A DNA stretch of 64,000 bases from Brachionus manjavacas (GCA_019054805.1 JAHQIY010000017.1:248001-312000); one strand, 5' to 3'; positions 33,296-46,358 are shown, numbered from the stretch's first letter. Made by a program: numbers and translations. Notes: a model not told the origin generated them from the letters alone.

Positions 33296-34426
33296 AGATA
33301 GAAGAGTAAAAAAAAAGTAGCATAAAAAATTCGAACAAAATGATCAAAATGTTTGCATAAATCAAAGATAGCTGGATGAAATCAAAATAAAAAGTAGAAA
33401 GTAAGATGGTCAAATTAGAAGTAAAATAGCATGACTGCTGTATGAGCAAGAATTGATTAAAAATGAAAAAAAAAAAACAAAACCGCTTGTTTCTAAGATG
33501 TTCTCGTTATTGAAAGCAATGGAGAGATGCCACTTTTTGAATTTAGTGACGCGACATTTAAATTCATTTAAATTTAAACAATATCAACTATGTATTCAAA
33601 GGAAGTAGATTTGCAGAAATTTTGCACATTATTAGCAGACTTATATGTGTGTTTTTTTTTTGTTTTTTTTGAAAAATTAATTTTGGAGATAAACTCCAGG
33701 GCGGTTCCGAGTGTTATAGACCCTCTTTTCAGCCCTCTTTTTAGGAAACAAAAAAGTTTAATTGAGAAACATTTTAAAGCAAGTCTAAAGGAGTCTTATA
33801 TTTTGTTTGATTTGTGGTTTTGTTCGAGTATTCGTAGATTTCTTTGGCAATTAGGTCGAGGTTTTTTTTCGTTTTTAAAAATTTTAAAAAATGTGTGTTA
33901 GCTCTGTCGTCGATATAAGCATGTTGCATCATGAAAAACTAATTTTGAACTTCTAAGAAAAAAGTCATAAGATTTTTTATTATTTTGCTCTGTTCTTTAA
34001 AATTAATTTTCAAAAAGTTTTGGATAAAAAGCTTTTAAAAAACAAATTTTACGTCATCATTTGACTTTATGTTTTAGACAAATCGATACCTAAAATTTCA
34101 AGATATTTCACAAACGTTACTATTGGAAAGCTCACATGTTTCTCTGTTCAGATCTTTTGAAAGATCGAAGAGATCATTTTGGACATTCAAGCATTATGAG
34201 TATTTTTCAAGTATTCAATTTAATTCATTAAAATTACATATTTTTTAAAGGCTATTTTAAAGCATTATTTTTAATGTTATTTTTGGCGCTATCTTATTTG
34301 AATCAATTTTTTTTTTGAAATCGTACAAACTTCTATTAACTTTTATAATGAAAAAAAAATTTGAATATTTTAAAAAATAATTTGATATTTTTTTTTACTT
34401 AATTAATAAATCCTTTATAAAGAGTA
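33296..34426. other. Gene-free stretch
   Basis: A 103-codon plus-strand frame at 33590-33901 was considered. It has no family motif and starts in low-complexity sequence, so it is not called as a gene. Confidence 0.4.
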
Positions 34427-35173
34427 CAGTGGTGTTCCGGATTTAGTAATTTACGATTATTTATGTAAAAAAAGTAAATTTACTAGATTTTACGTAAAAT
34501 TTGGTTAATTTCCATCATTTTACGTAAATTTATGAAAAAAAAAAATTTCCAAAAAATTGAAATAATTTGGCACTTTTTAAAAAAAAATGAATTTTTGTTA
34601 TCCTTCAATATTTATATTCAAAATTATGAAAAAAAAAATTTACCATAATTTACATAAATTTTGGTAAAATGTAATCAATTTAATGGTAAAAAATGATTAA
34701 TTAAAATTTTAAATTAATTTGAAAAAAAATTTTATTTACATTTTTTACGTTATAAAAATCTTACTAGAAAATGTATTTTTAATAAAAAAAAAATTATTTT
34801 TAATCATTTATGAATTAATTTTTTTTCCAATTTTTAACCCGGCATCTAAATTTTAATTTCAAAAATAAGTTAATGACTAACATGTATTATTGATGCCGCA
34901 TCTAAATTCGATTTTCAGGAATTAACGCGGCGTTTTCCACTGAGTTTTGGGTTTTAGCGCGGCGTTAAACAGCAAAAATCTGCATTTTAATGAACGCATC
35001 AAAAGGGGGGAAAGTTTAACATGGGCGAGATGTAACGTGATGCTTGGGCTAAAACTTGAGTTTTGGTTTTTGGTGCATGCATCTCTTTGCAAGGGTATAC
35101 GGTACGTAAAATTCGGTAAATTTACTATTTTTTACGTAAATTATCGTAAATTACTAAATCCGGAACACCACTG
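34427..35173. mobile_element. 747-bp TA-flanked non-autonomous DNA transposon
   Basis: The ends are inverted: CAGTGGTGTTCCGGATTTAG at the left, its reverse complement at the right, each bordered by TA (34425-34426 and 35174-35175). Similarity continues through TAATTTACGATAATTTA-type sequence. This is the layout of Tc1/mariner elements. The interior has no transposase. It includes a GC-richer segment (34840-35100) with GCGGCGTT twice and a repeated CATCTAAATT block. Confidence 0.85.
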
Positions 35174-35179
35174 TACTTA

Positions 35180-36240
35180 TTAGATAGAGTTTTTAAGAAT
35201 TTTATTTTTAAAGAATTTTATGATTTTAGATAAAAGAGTTTGAAATATTTTTTCTAAATTTTGAAAATTATATTCCAAAAATACTAAATTAAAAAAATAT
35301 GCTTTTTTAAAACAATCAAAAAAATAGTTTTTATTTTTACCTAAATGCCAAAAATCTTCTTTATTTTGATTTAAAAATTTTGCTTTAAAATAAAAAAGAA
35401 AACAAAAGAAGTAAATAAGTTTATTTGGATTAAATAGGAAATTAGGATAATTATTTTACAGGTCTAAATTGATAAGAGGAAAATCGATTTTATTTTTTTA
35501 TGGAAATTCTCTAAAATTTCCTTTCAATTTGAACAATAATCTTAAGGAAATTCAAATATTGCAAAGCATTGATTTCAATTTAGTTCTATTTGTTCAAATA
35601 CTTAAATCGATTAATTAAATTAAAAACCTATTATTTAAATTGAGTTGGTATGCCATGGAGCCAAAAAAGCACATGTTCTTTTTTCGGCTGGTATTTGCTA
35701 GTCTCGAATTTCACTTCGACTAGCACCGGACTACTGTGATTACATTTCAAGTGAATGTGAGTGTTGTTTTTCTATTGATACTAAGTACAAGCAATTGATT
35801 TTTGGCAACGATATCAAATGACAGCCCATTGAGGACAAAATAGGCTAACACATTTTTTAGGGTATTAAGCGAAATAGATCTGAGCTTTACGTTTCTCCAG
35901 TTTTAATCGTTTTAAAATAATTAAGTGGTACTTGCTATTTTAAATAGAAAAGTAAATAACACTGATTTTCTTAGCTCACAAACTTTAAAGAAAACAATTA
36001 ATCAAATTTTTCTTGTTCGTCTCTAAGCTCATAGACTTGTTTTTTTTTTCATTTTTGTTGGTTTTAGACCGTATTTTTTTTCTACCTTAAAGATTTGTTT
36101 TAATCATCCCAACTAATTAAATATTTTTCTCTCCGCATTGACTCACCCAAAATTCGATCTTTTAAATAAAAAATTTTCTATTCATATTTACTTTAAAGTA
36201 AAAAAAATCGAAAATTAACTTTTTTAATTTAACATTCATT
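35180..36240. other. AT-rich stretch, no supported gene
   Basis: A short inverted pair GCTAGTC/GACTAGC around 35697-35725 could form a small hairpin. Nothing else stands out. Confidence 0.4.
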
Positions 36241-37660
36241 CGTCATCGTTAAATATTTAATTGCGATGGAATTTCTTCTAAATTTGAACATTGAACATTT
36301 CTAAATAAAACTGTTTAGATTAAAAATGAAAGCAAAAAAAATTAATTCTTTTAAAAAATCCAAAAGAATTTAAATCAAATAATTTTTTTTTAATTAAAAA
36401 ATATTTATATTTTTAATTTACGTAAGCTTTAATTATTTGAAAAAAAAAAATAAGTAATTTTAAGTATTTTAGCTGAGATTGATTCAAGCTGAATTGAGAC
36501 TTTTCTTACATCTTACAAGTTGTTAAATGGTTTTGGAACATATTTTTTATTATATTTAGTTGAATTAAAGTAATTTAGAACCAAATTTTGCAGTAAAGGG
36601 CTCTGATCTAAAATTAACACTGAATTTTTTAAAATCTTTTCATAAATCCATCACAGATCAAATCTTCATTGTAAGCTCCAGGTATGTTTTAAATTACCAC
36701 AGCTTTATCATTTAATTCAAAGTCTTGCAATGGTTTTACTTTAAGGACAGCAATAAATGCTTATGAGCTAATTAAAATGGCAGACGATACCCAGTATATA
36801 TGTGTTGGGATCACGATGATTTAATTAATGATAATGATGACTCACAAAAGATTTAGATAAATTGAATAATAAAATTAGTTCAAAATAAAATTTTTAAAAT
36901 TTGTCCCTTTTCTATCCCTCTCCTTTTACAATACCTTTTTGGGCAACAGTTCAGATCTGACAAAGAGGTTACTACATCGAGTTGATCATCTACACCGCAA
37001 TTTTACATAAATTTTCATGTTTTTATATTTTCTAATGTTTTTTGTGCAAAATCTTTGAAAATTTTTATTTAGGATTTTTCAAAAGTAATTTTTTTTTAAT
37101 TTTCTGAAATATTGCACAAAAATATTGTGAAAAATAAAATCATGAAAATGTGAAAATATAGAATTATTTAGAATGCCTTTAATTCCAAATTTTTTGTTCA
37201 AATTCTAAAAAATATTTTATTCATTTATTTAAATGAAAGTTTGGGGATTTGGACCCTGGGAATTTTGGAAAGGGCCATTAACCTCCCTTTCAGTCCCGTG
37301 TAAAGTAGTTTTGATAATAAAAATAAAAGTGAATCAAAATTTGAAACTGTTACAACATCAACTTGAAATTTTTGAGAGAAAAAAATTTAAATTTATAGAA
37401 AATTTCTAAAACAGATGGAATGTTGAATAAAGTAAAAGTTTTTAATTTTTTTTTCAAAATCATATAATAATTATAATTAAGAGAGAAAAATATAAATTGA
37501 CGATTTTTTTTTCGAAAATTTTGTCGAATTTAAAAGATAATGATTGTCATGAAATATTTAAAAATTATTAAAAGATAAAAAAATTTATTCAACTAAAAAT
37601 ACAAAAATTGCTAATTGAAATTGAAAAAAAAATTGATAAAAACTTTTTAATCAATAAAAA
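36240..37660 (+). repeat. Right arm of the large dispersed inverted repeat (copy 2)
   Basis: Reverse-complement match to 18.8-20.95 kb without the two insertions seen there, so it shows the unfilled sites. It includes the peptide-like core NSSDLTKRLLHRVDHLHRN at about 36945-37005 and, further left, a stretch reading KAYELIKMADDTQ, which resembles an RT active-site box. This suggests a decayed retroelement. No ends or target duplication were resolved. Confidence 0.78.
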
Positions 37661-38240
37661 TATGTGCATTATCATATAATAAAAATATCATTTAAAAATA
37701 TTATAATAAAATTACAAAATCTTTCAAAATGTCAAAAGCCAAACTTTCAGAATATTTTGGAGGTTTTAAACGATAGGAAGTCACTTGAAATTTTAAAGAA
37801 AAAAAAATTTTGCCATAATTAAAAGACAAAAAATTTCTTAACAAAATAAATAAAAATTGCTAATTGAAAAGGAAAAAAAATTTATAAAAACTTTCTATTC
37901 AAAAATTAAAAGATATAAAAACCAGTGGAATTTTTACGATATTAATTTTTTAAAGTTATGAAAAATTAAAAATAAAAAATTAATTCGAATTTGAAGTCTT
38001 CATTTAAGAGAGAGAAAAAAATTTAATTGATAAAAACTATTTATTCAAAAATTGAAAGATTTAAAACAAATGGAATTAAAAAGATACTAATTGAGAGAAC
38101 GAAAAAAAAAAATAAAAAGAAGAATAAGAAAAAATATCTAAATTTATACACTTTAACCAACATAAAATCACCTAAAATAAAAGACATCATTCCGTAGGAG
38201 ATTTAACATTCATAAAAAAAGAATACACCAAAAAATCCAA
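37661..38240. other. AT-rich 3' flank of DBX
   Basis: Repeated words such as AATTGCTAATTGAAA and AAAACTTT occur several times between 37590 and 37890, continuing the style of the repeat arm. No gene. Confidence 0.4.
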
Positions 38241-38243
38241 TTT

Positions 38244-39257
38244 TTATTTATAACTATTTCGGTTGTCGAACTGATCATGGTCATTATCATCATCATCATC
38301 ATCATCCAGACTAAAGCTTTCCTCGTTGGTCACATCTATTTCGCTTTCATCCTCATCAAATTCGCTCTCGTTGCCACTGCACACAAAGTCCTCTTCAGCT
38401 TTGAGCAGCGAATTGACCGAGTTGAGACAAGTGGAGCCGGAATTCTGTGATGTGGACGGCGAAATCGGCTCGCCACTCTTCCTCTCGGCCACTTTCTCCT
38501 TTTCCAGACTCTTTGCCTTCATCATCTCGCGTTCCTTGCTGTTGCGCCACTTCATCCGTCTATTCTGAAACCATATCTTAACCTGCGAGTCTTTTAGATT
38601 GAGGCGAGCGGCCAGCTTTTTGCGATCAGGCTTGCTGATGTACTTCTGCTTAAGGAACGCTGCCTCGAGGCCCTTTCTCTGACTGTCGGAAAAAACAGCC
38701 CGACGCAGAACACCTCGCCTCTGCTTGGGTCTAAATCCGGGCCACAGCATCGGCCCCATGTATCCATTGACTAAAGTTCCACTCGACTGACCTTTTCAAA
38801 TCAAATTAATTAACTGCTCCGGGCCTGCAGATTAGCGTGACTTACCGTTAATCGGATAGCTGACTTGATCCAGTTTGGGCTGTTTGAATGCGGGGTCAAG
38901 TGCGGCATTGACCGGCCTATTGAAGTAGTGCTGGAGCCGGGCCGACTTGTCCTCGTCGCGGACACACGGACGCTTCACTGGAGAGTGTCCGAGTATGGCG
39001 TCCATGCTGAACTTGAGCAGTGGTCTCTTCTGGCCCCGGTCCGACTCGTCGGTCTTGGGCGGCACTGCCTGCAGCCGGTTGTGCAGCAGCTCGGACAAAA
39101 AGGCCGGCTCTGCTTGCCTCATCTGGTTCAAATACTCCTGGTTTTGCTGCTGAAGGTGGAGGTGGAAGAGTGCGGCGGACTGGAGCGCCGTGTAGTACTG
39201 GCTCGGCAGGGCCTTGACACCCGAGTCTGTTTGCTTCTCAAATGGGTTAAATAGCAT
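38244..39257 (-). CDS. DBX: Homeobox transcription factor Dbx, two exons
   Basis: Dbx proteins are repressors that pattern interneuron progenitors. Exons 39257-38846 and 38791-38244 (54-nt intron, GTAAG/AAAG ends) give 319 aa. Exon 1 holds an Eh1-like Groucho-binding motif, [10 protein letters not shown], as in Dbx1/2. Exon 2 starts the homeodomain at about residue 163 ([18 protein letters not shown]) and includes [20 protein letters not shown], then [16 protein letters not shown], which is diagnostic for Dbx. An acidic tail with an Asp run ends the protein. The stop codon overlaps an AATAAA (minus strand, 38248-38243). GC-rich codon use resembles SMG9. It is isolated, with more than 7 kb of gene-free DNA upstream, usual for a patterning gene. 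Confidence 0.95.
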
Positions 39258-40360
39258 GATTTTTTGACTGAAAATAGAAGAGAAATATTTAATTGATTTT
39301 TATTAGAATAAAACAAAATGAAAAATATTTTATTTTTATTTTTTATTATTTTTTTGTTGTTTGACTGACAAATGAGATATTTGGTGTGTGTGAGTGTGGG
39401 CCAATTAGAAAAATTAGTTGAAATTAGTGTTTTTGAGATCGACGAATTGGATTTAGATTGAGAACAAGAATAATCGACACTTAATTAAAAAAAAAAGAAG
39501 AAAAAAGCTAAAGGTAAAATACTACTTCTAAACAATGCTTTAAATCAATCAAATTAAAGCGTGAGTTGAGACAATGAAAGATGAAAATTATTTGTTTAAG
39601 CCTACAGATATCATTAATCTAATAAATTTAAAGGTGTACTCAACAACAACAACAACAACAATAGCAGCAACTAAAAAGAAAAAAAGCTTATAAAAATATC
39701 TTCAAGTTGTCTTCGAAAAATCTCTTTTTGCTTCGAATTAAATGACAAATTGTAAATTAATTCCAGTCTGACAAAATCGGTGCGTAAAACAAAAACTAGC
39801 TTGTTCGGAATTCTGATCACTCAAAAAAAAAACTCAAAGCAAGATGATAAATTGAGTCCGAATAGTTTGCTCAAGTGTTTCGCCCGATCTATTTGTCAAA
39901 CAGATAGAGAAGCACTTGAGGCTTTTTTTTGGCTTATTAACTGAGAAAGTCAAATATGACATCAAGTAGCTGCTTATTTAAAAAAAGAAAGCCGACACTT
40001 TGCCTGACTTTGAGCTTTTTCTTACACAATCACAAAGTTCATCATCCGTCATTTCAGACTATATTAAGTGCTTCACGCAACCTTAGTCTTGCCTTTCCTC
40101 ATTGGCCAATTAGCCAATCGGCAATACATGTAACAATCGAGACTCTGGTTTCAAACACATGTGCTCTAAAGGCACAATTACACTGCGTGAACAAGTCAAG
40201 GACAACATTTTTGGTTTGACTCATTCAGTCAGCCTATTTCATTCATTCAACAACCTATTCAATACTTGCGATCATTCAAACAAAATTTTTAATTTTGAGT
40301 TATTTTTATTATTTATTCATGAAATTACGCCAGAATCAACGATGTATAAAGTAAAATAAA
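39258..40360. promoter_or_regulatory. Upstream flank of DBX with CCAAT palindrome
   Basis: Less AT-rich than the surroundings between about 39880 and 40260. It has a symmetric cluster ATTGGCCAATTAGCCAATCG near 40100-40119 containing ATTGG and two CCAAT motifs, and a (CAA)n run at about 39643. The frames at 39956-40359 lack motifs. A promoter or enhancer role is inferred from position and composition only. Confidence 0.35.
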
Positions 40361-43150
40361 ATAAAATAGAATACAAAGGGAGGAAGTTTTGTACTGTTTG
40401 TTTTCCTTTTTTTTTAAACTCACAATCATATTTAAGAAATAAAAATGTTAAAATAAATTTTCTTTTTTTACATAATTACCACAAAAGTTTTAATTTTAGA
40501 ATAAATATTCAAAGAATGAGATTAACAAAAAAATAAAACCTTTTTTGAGTTAGAAAAAATAATTTTCCTGCTTGTTTTTTTGGTTCAGATCTAATAAATA
40601 AATACTTAGACTTCAATACAGGTCTAAAACACACTATAGAATCTATATTTAATTTTTATCTAAAATATTTGTAATTTATTAATATGCAGAACGAAGAGCG
40701 TCCATTCTATTTCTAAATTTTTAAATTCAAACTCAAATAAAATAATTAAAGATTGAAGAACTTGTTTTATTTTATTTTAAAAAGAAGGTAAAACCAAAAT
40801 AATTGTGATTACTCCACAAGTAAATTAATAATGAACTAATAAAATCTTTAATTATTTTTTTCTAATGTTGAACTGAGAATATAAGTAGCAAGTATAATAA
40901 AAAAATTGCTATAAACATCAATGGTTCCGCAAACTTGTGTTGTGCTACAAAGAGCCTGATTTGTGGCATAAAAAGTTTGCTGTTTCTATTCAGTTTGGCT
41001 CGAGGGTTTTCCTAGATTAATTTGAGTCAAGAACAGGAACACTACTTGAGATACATGGATTAATTTAACACTAATTCTAATATTAGTTTAAACAATCTTT
41101 ATTTTACAATTCCCAAATGGGAAACAAAATACCCAATGTGGTCATTATTCCAGCGCTGATTAAGTGATGTTTCTATGTATAGTACATTGTCTAATTAGCT
41201 ATGCTTATTTTAGTGAGGAAAAAAATTCAACTACAATTTTTATTTTTTCATTATTATTCAAATTTAAAAGAATATACTCAGTCCTTCCTTTCAGACAAAT
41301 GTTCAAAAAACAAAAAAAGAAAATTAAAAAATAAATGCAATCAAAAAAGTCATCTGATTTTTTTTTAACAAAAATTTTTAATTACTTGAGTGTAGGTCTA
41401 AGGATATGAAAAAAATGATGTCACATTTGACTGAAAGAAGTCACGCATCAAAGAATTAGAGTGCACCCAAAATCCCATCGGAGTCAGTCGAAGAAATGAA
41501 TAATTTAAATAAATAAATAAAAATTTTTTGAATCTTTATTTTACAGTTTTTGATTAAAAAGAAATGGTAAAAATCAAGGAATTACCACTCAAATCAGATA
41601 GTGTCATAAATGGTGTTTTTTTAAAATAAATAATAATAATAATAATAATAATATGACTTTAATGCAATACAAAACAATTGAACAATGTGTTTAGCCTACG
41701 CAGGCAAACTAAAACCGGAATGCCATTTAAATGTTTAAGTAAATTGATTTTATTACTCGGGCTCAGAGCATTGAGATATTAAAAGCCACCTTATTTGAAT
41801 TTATTTCTATCGAAAAAAATTTAATTGAAAAAAGTCAACCGGGTCAGACATTAAAAAATGAATGCTGCTATAGGAATAAATGTTTCTAAAAAATCGTTTT
41901 TTTATTTTCTTAATGTTATTTAAGAACTAATGCCAAATAAACTTCCTAGTCACTAAAATTTGCAATGGCCACAAAAATACAATATTAACAAAGGTTTATT
42001 AAAAATAAATCAGAAATGCTCTAATGCTTCAACATATTTAACTAGATTAGAATTAGAATCTAAGCATTAGCCAAACATAAATAATAGTTAATAAAATAGA
42101 CAAAGACACTTTGACCAAAAAAAGCATTTTTTTCAATTAAATGCAATTTGTTAATTTCTCTAATTTTTTTTCTAAATGGAATTGTTATAATAAAAGTCTT
42201 CTGACAATCTTTTTTTATTTTTACCTTTATTTTAAACTGAAAATAATTTTGTTTTACTGATTTAAAAAAAATTAGCTAATAATTCGTGATTATTTTCAAT
42301 TGTGCTCAGCGGAAATTCAAATTACGAACTAAACATCATATCTAATTACAAAATAAATATTTTATTTTATAGTTGCTTTTACATAAAAAAAATTTAAAAA
42401 TCATTTATTTAGATTAATAAATATGATTTGCTAAATTGAGATTAATCTATTTATATTTTATAAAATTCAAAAATTTTTCTGCCCTATTGTTTGTCCAGCT
42501 GATTACTGGTGATCTATTGTCAGGTGGAAAAAATAATCAATTTTAAATTGATTTTTATTTCTACATTTTAGAAAATCGTATATTAAATTTCAATTGGTAT
42601 ATGATTGCACAAATCAAGGAAATATCATGAATTTTATTAGTGCTGTACTTTTTTTTATTAAATCAGATAAAATTACCTAGCCATGTTGACTTTAGGTATT
42701 TAACTTTTCTTAAAATATTTTCCAATGAGAATGAAATGGAGAGTAAATAAAAATTCAGATGCCTGATTTTTTTCCTTGTAAATTAATCTTGAAATAACAA
42801 AATTTTCCAAACTAGATTTAATTTGTCAAATGTTTATTTTTAATCTTAAACTATAATGTCAACCATTTATCTAAATTTAATTTATTGAAATTATGAGAAA
42901 ATTTAACTTATCTAATCCAGCACTAATTTGCATAATCCTATGAATTTCTAATTAATCCAAAGATCATGCAATTCTCTTAATTTAAATTTTTCTTCAAACA
43001 AGTTATTTTTGATTTTTTTTTCAAATTTGGAAATAAAATTAAATATTTTCTGTTTTCTTCTAGTAGGTAAAAATTTAAGATACAAGATTATATTAGAAAA
43101 ATTTCAAAATTTTAGTTAAAGTTTTAGTTAAAGTAGTTGCCTATTAGGTT
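40361..43150. other. Long AT-rich gene-free stretch
   Basis: No coding frame supported. A (AAT)n run at 41627-41651, followed by GTGTTTAGCCTACGCAGGCA, looks like another LINE 3' tail on the minus strand, but no coding part is present. DBX regulatory elements may lie here unrecognised. Confidence 0.4.
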
Positions 43151-43157
43151 AAAAGTG

Positions 43158-43649
43158 GGGTCATGTCCAGAATGTGATCATTTTGATCACCAAAATATTT
43201 TTTTGATTGTTGAAATCAAAAATTTTTTTCATTCTAGAAATTACAAAATTTTAAAATTATGTTTATGTTGAATGAAATAAAAGAACAAAAAAAAATTGCA
43301 ACTCACCATAATATACTATAAGTTTTTGAAATATATATTAAGATTAAATAAATTATATAAGTTTAATAATGAGATAATTTCAAATGATGATGAATCAAAT
43401 GACGAGTTGGAGGAGAGCTTTGAAGAAATTAGACAAAAAAATTGCGGAGTTGGAGTTAAAAACCGTAGCATTTGTGGTGAATTTATGAATAATGAAAAGG
43501 GTGTTAAATTGCACATGTCAAAAAAATACAAAGAATAATTTAGATTTTGTTTTATTTTATTTTATAAATTGAGACTTAATTTTTTGAAAATTGGTAATAA
43601 AGTTTAATATATTTAAAAAATTTTTCTGATCACATTCTGGACATGACCC
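43158..43649. mobile_element. 492-bp element with GGGTCATGTCCAGAATGTGA ends
   Basis: The terminal inverted repeats GGGTCATGTCCAGAATGTGA and reverse complement are about 24 bp. The flanks TAAAAGTG and TAAAATTC agree at 6 of 8 positions, fitting a worn 8-bp duplication. An internal plus-strand frame ends KLHMSKKYKE, comparable to the LHKSKSH end in the 24.2-kb element, whose termini also start GGGTC. Both look like internally deleted members of related families. Confidence 0.78.
43296..43538 (+). pseudogene. Transposase remnant inside the 492-bp element
   Basis: An open stretch with an acidic patch (SNDDESNDELEESFEEI), then CGVGVKNRSICGEF, EKGVKLHMSKKYKE and a stop. The last part looks like a single Cys/His knuckle at a transposase C-terminus. 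There is no ATG at its left end in frame. No function is proposed. Confidence 0.4.
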
Positions 43650-43659
43650 TAAAATTCTT

Positions 43660-46358
43660 AATAATAAATAAATCAATTTTTTGTTAAGTAAAAATCATAT
43701 AAACTCAATCTCTATATATTAAATTATTTTGATAAATAAACAAAAATTTAAGTAACATTAATTTTTTTTATATAAATAAATATTAAAGGAAAATTTGATC
43801 ATCTGAGTCTTTTTGATCATTACTTTTTATTTTGTTTTACAATTATTTTCAATAAAATTTCGGATAAGAACTAAGGTTTTTTTTATATATATTTTTTAGC
43901 TAAAGATAATTTTTTTTGCAATTAAATAAATAGATGAGTATCAAACCTGAACAAAATTAAATTTATAAATAATAGAAACAACGATTCAGCCTTTAAATTG
44001 GACAATGGTAAATTCAAAACATTTGAAACTTTCAAATCACTACAATACAGCATATGACGCTTCATCAAAAAAAAATTTAAAATTTAAAAAAAATTTATTT
44101 AGATAAAAAAATTTTTGATTTAGAAAATATCTCTTAATTAAAAAAACAAATATTTTTGATACATTCAAAATGGTGGTTGAGATTATTTTATTTATGGTCC
44201 CAAAAAAAAAACTATCAAAAGGAATTGCAATAGGAAAGCAACGGGAGACTGGGAAAAATATCTATTAGACACATACCAAAAAACACATATAAATAAAAGA
44301 AAAGATTTTATAGAAATCTAGAGTTTTCTTAATTATGTAAAGAAATTCTATACAATTAAATAAAATATATATGATATATTTTATATGATTCCATAACACG
44401 TGAAGATTTTTTATTCACATGTGTATTTTTTTATGATTAAAATAGAGATTCAGGCATGTGTATTTTTTTATGATTAAAATAGAGAAGACAAAGTACCTGT
44501 TCTAAGCAAAGCTTATTTTCAAAGATAAATTTTGCATGGTTATTATACTAAAATATCATAAATGAACATCAAAAGCAACAATATCGAAATAGATATCTAT
44601 CACAAAAGATGTAGCCCAGGTAAAGCTATAATATTTTAGGATCAAATTTTCGATTGAAATATTTGCTAATTTTTGAATAAAGTTGTCATTAAAAAAAGTC
44701 AAAATTCTACAAATTTGGATATTAAATTTATTTCTTAAGAAAAATTTAGATTTCATTTAAATATTTATCAATACAGTGATATTCCTCTTTTTGTTTTTAC
44801 AAAAATATGCGTAAAATATGGCAAATTTAAGCTTCAGATCAAATATTTTGATCAAAGCGATCATTTAAAATTTAAAACTTTTAAAATTAAAATGATTTTA
44901 ATTAATGATCTGATTTTGATAATTAGGAAAAAAAATTTAAATTATTAGATTTGTATTTTCTATGTAATGATGGTCATGATTAACCTCTAATTTATTTAAC
45001 GAAAACAATCAATTATTTAAAAAATTCAGTTTAAGTTAATTCAGAAATAAAAAATTCATAACTTTTGTATTCATTTATTTTTTCTCTTTACATGTCTATT
45101 AATTACTTTATTATTAAGAAAAAAAATAAAATTTTATATTTTGATTTTTTGACTTTGATCTCAAATTTCAATTTTCCTAAAATATTGAAATTTTACCTAA
45201 TTTTACGTAAATATGGCTCATATAACAATCATCATTTATTTAAAATGTGGAAAACTAAAGGCAGAATATCTTTGTATTTAAAAATCAAAGTTTATATGTT
45301 TAACCGTATCTTAAGAAGAAAATTAAATTTTTATCCTGAGTTAAATTTTATTTATTTACCAAAAAATTTAAAAATATTTTTTAACTCAATAATTTTACAC
45401 CAGAACCCGATGGGGTATTTTGCCAGCTTTTACGCAATTATCAAGAAATTTGCATTCTAAAATTACAATAATGCTGTTAAATAATTTTTTTTGTTTTTTG
45501 ATCGGTATTTTAAAATAATTTAAAAATTCATTCAAATTGTAAACTATCATTTCCAAAATTTTTATAACTAAGGATTAGTTATAAAATTTAATTTAATTAA
45601 AAAAAAAAAATCTAATTTTTTTTAATTTAACGAAGTCAAATGAAATAACTTCTCAACCTAAGAGTTATATTTCTCAAGGCCTATTAAAATTTAATTTAAA
45701 ATTGCTTAAATCTTTCTAGATCTTTTATCGAATATAAGAGTTTTCCCAAGTTCTTTTTTATTAATTAAGTTTAAAATTTTTTAAGGATCAATTTTAAGAA
45801 ATAAACATTCACTTTAATATTAAAAAGGAATGCTCATTTTTTTAATATATATTAAAGAATTTTTATAGTTTTCTAAAGAACCGTAAAAGGATCTTAAAGA
45901 TATATTTGACATGGAAAAAGGAATTCTCCTAATTTATTATCAATTTATTTTTATTCTTACCGAAGCTTTTTCAGGTAAAAATATAAAAATTAATAATCAT
46001 TGATATCTAAAACCTTTCTTTGAATAAAGTTTTTTCTTTAATTTTGCAGAATTCCTCTTGTTCCAAAGCTACTTACATTACTATAGCAAAAGTACTCTGA
46101 TGATCGACACAAACAGAAATTTTTAGACTTATATCAACGAAATCATTATAATTTAGATTATGAATGAAGATTTTTAATTTTTAAAATAAAATAATTTTTT
46201 TACGTAGGTTTATGTGATAAAAAAATAAGAAAAAAATTCTTGCGAAAAAATAATTTATTTTTTTTTTAAAGCAAGGAGGAATCAGTAGTTAATTTTGGTA
46301 TTATATAAATTTTAAATTATTTATAAATTTTTGTTTATGATTTAATGTATAATTAAGA
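43660..46358. other. AT-rich gene-free stretch
   Basis: Includes a tandem duplication of about 37 bp (CATGTGTATTTTTTTATGAT) at 44417-44488 and a lone mariner-like end TACAGTGATATTCCTC at 44774. A 131-codon frame at 45065-45460 is AT-driven and has no motif. Confidence 0.4.

Noticed and set aside
33590..33901. 103-codon plus-strand frame
   Set aside because: Includes poly-T-encoded Phe runs and no recognisable family pattern.
18790..37660. The two inverted arms as ends of one 19-kb giant transposon
   Set aside because: The interval holds ordinary host genes (SMG9, SNRPD3) and unrelated elements, the arms have no shared sharp termini, and a third partial copy lies outside at 11.8 kb.
38865..39254. 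Plus-strand frame opposite DBX exon 1
   Set aside because: Antisense shadow of GC-rich coding sequence with no domain.
45065..45460. 131-codon plus-strand frame
   Set aside because: Composition is almost only Ile, Leu, Phe, Lys, Asn and Tyr, as expected from AT-rich DNA; no motif.
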